Below, one piece after another: positions 32,671 through 34,164 of a DNA stretch of 34,164 nt (position 1 is the stretch's first letter; each line of letters opens with the position of its first letter). A program made the translations under genes and the position numbers. The notes beneath the pieces are model-generated. The model worked only from the letters and a program-made list of their open reading frames with translations, searched no databases and had not been told where the DNA came from. Origin of the DNA: Leidyana gryllorum EB-2025a. Its lineage: Eukaryota; Apicomplexa. Where the stretch lies: assembly GCA_048772705.1 (NCBI GenBank), contig JBLWGC010000038.1, forward strand, positions 1 to 34,164, written 5' to 3'.

Positions 32671-32719
32671 TTTGCTCACGACCCAATAATTCTATAACTG
32701 TTTCCCTCCTGCGCACACT

Positions 32720-32791
32720 TAGCAGTGCGTCGTTTCGATCGACGGACCTTAGGGTTATGAGCCCAACACTCTTCCACTGAGCTACACTGCT
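32720..32791 (-). tRNA. Initiator tRNA-Met(CAT), best copy
   Basis: Acceptor AGCAGTG/CACTGCT with A1-T72, loop CTCATAA over a GGG/CCC stem base, T loop ATCGAAA (A54, A60) in a perfect CGTCG/CGACG stem. These are eukaryotic initiator hallmarks. With CCA its 3' end is complementary to the PBS of F (14 nt), C (11 nt) and, extended, B. Confidence 0.9.
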
Positions 32792-32944
32792 CAGTCTACA
32801 ACATGGAAGAGGGAGCCGAAATGCGATTCTTGAGATGTTAATGGCCTTGAGCGCCGAAGTGGGCTAACGAGGTGGCTGTGTTTTTGGAGCACAGTTGATT
32901 CCGCTTAAGATTGTCTCCTTTGGTTCTCGCTGAAAGTTGCGAGC

Positions 32945-33009
32945 TACAGCCACCGAGGATCGAACTCGGGACCTTCTGCGTGTGAAGCAGACGTCATAAC
33001 CACTGCTGC
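32945..33009 (-). pseudogene. tRNA-Val(CAC), shortened 5' part
   Basis: Loop TTCACAC (CAC), T arm CCGAGTTCGATCCTCGG and acceptor end TGGCTGT are intact. The D arm is shortened. Confidence 0.7.
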
Positions 33010-33073
33010 ACGGCAGGTCCCGCAGACCAAAGCAAGTGGGGAGGTTTCACGAAGTAGTGAGGACTAGTTTCAA

Positions 33074-33144
33074 GGTCGCGCCGGGAATCGAACCCAGGTC
33101 GGGAGATTCAAAGTCTCCAGTGCTAACCACTACACCACGCAACC
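33074..33144 (-). tRNA. tRNA-Gln(TTG)
   Basis: GGTTGCGTGGTGTAGTGG, stem GGAGA/TCTCC around CTTTGAA (TTG), T arm CTGGGTTCGATTCCCGG, acceptor end CGCGACC. Complete. Confidence 0.9.
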
Positions 33145-33242
33145 GATTTAGCCCTTCTCAAAGAGTTGATAGAGCCATCCGGACTAGAGCTTCCCCACAC
33201 ATGCAAAACGGGTTTTTCTACTAACCTCCAAAATATTCAACT

Positions 33243-33307
33243 GGCTCTTGTAGCGCAGTGGGCAAAGCGTGTGGTTGTTAAATACTAAGTCGCAGGTGCG
33301 CGGTCTC
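33243..33307 (+). pseudogene. tRNA-Asn(GTT)-like
   Basis: GGCTCTTGTAGCGCAGTGGGC and TTGTTAA (GTT) resemble Asn at 30071 in a duplicated Asn-Ala-Pro unit. The T arm and acceptor are lost. Confidence 0.55.
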
Positions 33308-33417
33308 AGGCACCCTAGACCGTATTGCGATGCCAAAGTCTATCCAAGGGCTACAGGGCACAATCAAAGGCTCTCAACTCGGTAAATACATAGCGGCAGG
33401 TGCAGCCGTACGAAGTT

Positions 33418-33489
33418 TGGACGACCTGGACATCGATCCCATACCTTTCGCATGCTAAGCGAGCGCTCTACCATCTGAGCCAGTCGCCC
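33418..33489 (-). tRNA. tRNA-Ala(AGC)
   Basis: GGGCGACTGGCTCAGATGG, loop TTAGCAT (AGC), acceptor end GTCGTCC. One base is missing near the T arm. Confidence 0.75.
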
Positions 33490-33577
33490 GACGTGCAGTC
33501 CCCATCGCATTTATCGGTTGTCAACATAGCATGACCACTCTCTCGACTCTACCCGCGGATTGCACCACCGACCAGGC

Positions 33578-33649
33578 AGCTGTTTGGTCTAGTGGTATGA
33601 TCCTTCCTTAGGGTGGAAGGAGTGCTGGGTTCGATTCCCAGAACAGCCC
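33578..33649 (+). tRNA. tRNA-Pro(AGG)
   Basis: Loop TTAGGGT in CTTCC/GGAAG (AGG), intact T arm, acceptor end AACAGCC. The first acceptor pair is A-C. Confidence 0.85.
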
Positions 33650-33724
33650 GCTTTGTTGTATCTTGACCCAACCTGACTGGCAGCATGGTTCGGGGTTCGG
33701 GTGATTCTTCGGAGACAGTCGGGG

Positions 33725-33796
33725 GGGCGTGTAGCGCAGTCGGTAGCGCGTAGGTCTCATAATCCTGAAGTCGAGAGTTCGATCCTCTCCACTCCC
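33725..33796 (+). tRNA. Elongator tRNA-Met(CAT)
   Basis: GGGCGTGTAGCGCAGTCGG, loop CTCATAA (CAT), T arm GAGAGTTCGATCCTCTC, acceptor end CACTCCC. An inverted paralogue of 28149. Confidence 0.85.
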
Positions 33797-33841
33797 AGGG
33801 TCGGAATCGAAATCGCCGACAAACTCATCATGCTATCGTTT

Positions 33842-33913
33842 TGCATCTGTCGGGAAATCGCACACGGGTTATCTTGATGGCAGCGAGAGACTCTTCCACT
33901 AGACCACAGATGC
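33842..33913 (-). pseudogene. Gly(GCC)-type tRNA, decayed
   Basis: GCATCTGTGGTCTAGTGGAAG with loop CTGCCAT (GCC), but stems are damaged; same decay pattern as 28033. Confidence 0.6.
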
Positions 33914-33981
33914 AGAACACGATCCTGCTGACTCTTGTACCTGGTGACAGCCACTTTTTATAAGCCTATCGATGCGTCAAA

Positions 33982-34052
33982 GCCTTCTGCCGGAATCGAG
34001 CCGGCGCCTTCTCGCTTACGAAGCGAACGCTCTGCCCCTAAGCTTCGAAGGC
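33982..34052 (-). tRNA. tRNA-Thr(CGT)
   Basis: Loop TTCGTAA in TTCGC/GCGAG (CGT), T arm GCCGGCTCGATTCCGGC, acceptor end AGAAGGC. The first acceptor strand reads GCCTTCG. Confidence 0.82.
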
Positions 34053-34129
34053 AATGTAAGTTGGAGATAACGAAACGATGGCTACTGACGGAGATTAGTG
34101 GAGCACTTTGCTCGAGTACTTCAATGACT

Positions 34130-34164
34130 TCCACTGCCGGGACTTGAACCCGGATCGTGCGGGT
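34130..34164 (-). tRNA. tRNA-Glu, cut by the window edge
   Basis: The 3' part only: acceptor end CAGTGGA, T arm CCGGGTTCAAGTCCCGG and the start of the anticodon stem. The rest lies beyond the window. Confidence 0.7.

Larger units (their letters stand above)
19704..34164. other. Dense mixed tRNA gene array with U6
   Basis: About 80 tRNA genes, pseudogenes and fragments on both strands, roughly one per 180 bp, with spacers that repeat along with the genes. Direct copies include 19754-20208 versus 31792-32194 (His, Arg, Glu fragment, Pro) and 24719-24994 versus 28208-28513. Inverted copies include 21232-21502 versus 22407-22650 and 20470-20791 versus 23935-24330. No spacer longer than 300 bp is free of a tRNA-like sequence apart from Gypsy fragment G. 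All open reading frames here are chance frames over tRNA genes. Confidence 0.93.

Noticed and set aside
19717-34147. Many 60-130 residue frames in the tRNA array
   Set aside because: They overlay tRNA genes (recurrent SRLVVRTARCGRANPGSIPGSD is simply a translated His tRNA) and spacers; no protein family signature.
19754-34164. CRISPR-like or satellite array
   Set aside because: The repeated units are cloverleaf-forming tRNA genes of different families in both orientations, without constant-length spacers.
19754-34164. tRNA-derived SINE family instead of tRNA genes
   Set aside because: No shared tRNA-unrelated body, A-tail or target duplications; many copies keep full acceptor pairing at both ends and represent many isotypes.

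Overview
The window is nuclear DNA from a eukaryote. It carries tRNA genes with A34 anticodons (Ala-AGC, Val-AAC, Ile-AAT, Thr-AGT, Leu-AAG, Ser-AGA, Pro-AGG), a eukaryotic initiator tRNA, a U6 snRNA and Ty3/Gypsy chromoviruses with integrase chromodomains. I could not pin the lineage down further. I see no host protein-coding gene anywhere in the window.

Bases 1-19703 are repeats and retroelements. An 11-bp-unit minisatellite fills 1-1067 and 1229-1500 and is split by a solo LTR (A, 1068-1228). A minus-strand Gypsy element (B, 1686-10959) follows. Inside its pol sits a younger plus-strand element (C, 2858-7493). Next is a G-poor spacer (about 10975-11780). After it lies a minus-strand Gypsy fragment without LTRs (D, about 11890-19707), which itself contains a solo LTR (E, 12234-12480) and a plus-strand element (F, 14668-19608). 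By eye the two LTRs of B, C and F are identical within each element, so these insertions are young. C and F look whole. B and D are broken.

Bases 19704-34164 are a very dense mixed tRNA array: about 80 tRNA genes, pseudogenes and fragments on both strands, roughly one per 180 bp, plus a U6 snRNA gene at about 31210-31316. The array is built from direct and inverted copies of short multi-gene units. Many copies are decayed, and several keep the body of one tRNA family with the anticodon of another. A Gypsy fragment (G, 24991-26435) interrupts one Ala tRNA. All three junctions between Gypsy sequence and the array fall on a GATC, which raises the possibility of a ligation or assembly chimera.

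The two halves are biologically linked. The primer-binding sites of B, C and F match the 3' end of the initiator tRNA-Met encoded twice in the array. The elements are unusually compact: gag begins inside the 5' LTR, the PBS lies inside gag, pol of C and F ends on a TAA in the first bases of the 3' LTR, and gag and pol overlap at a conserved GGATTTT heptamer that fits -1 frameshifting.
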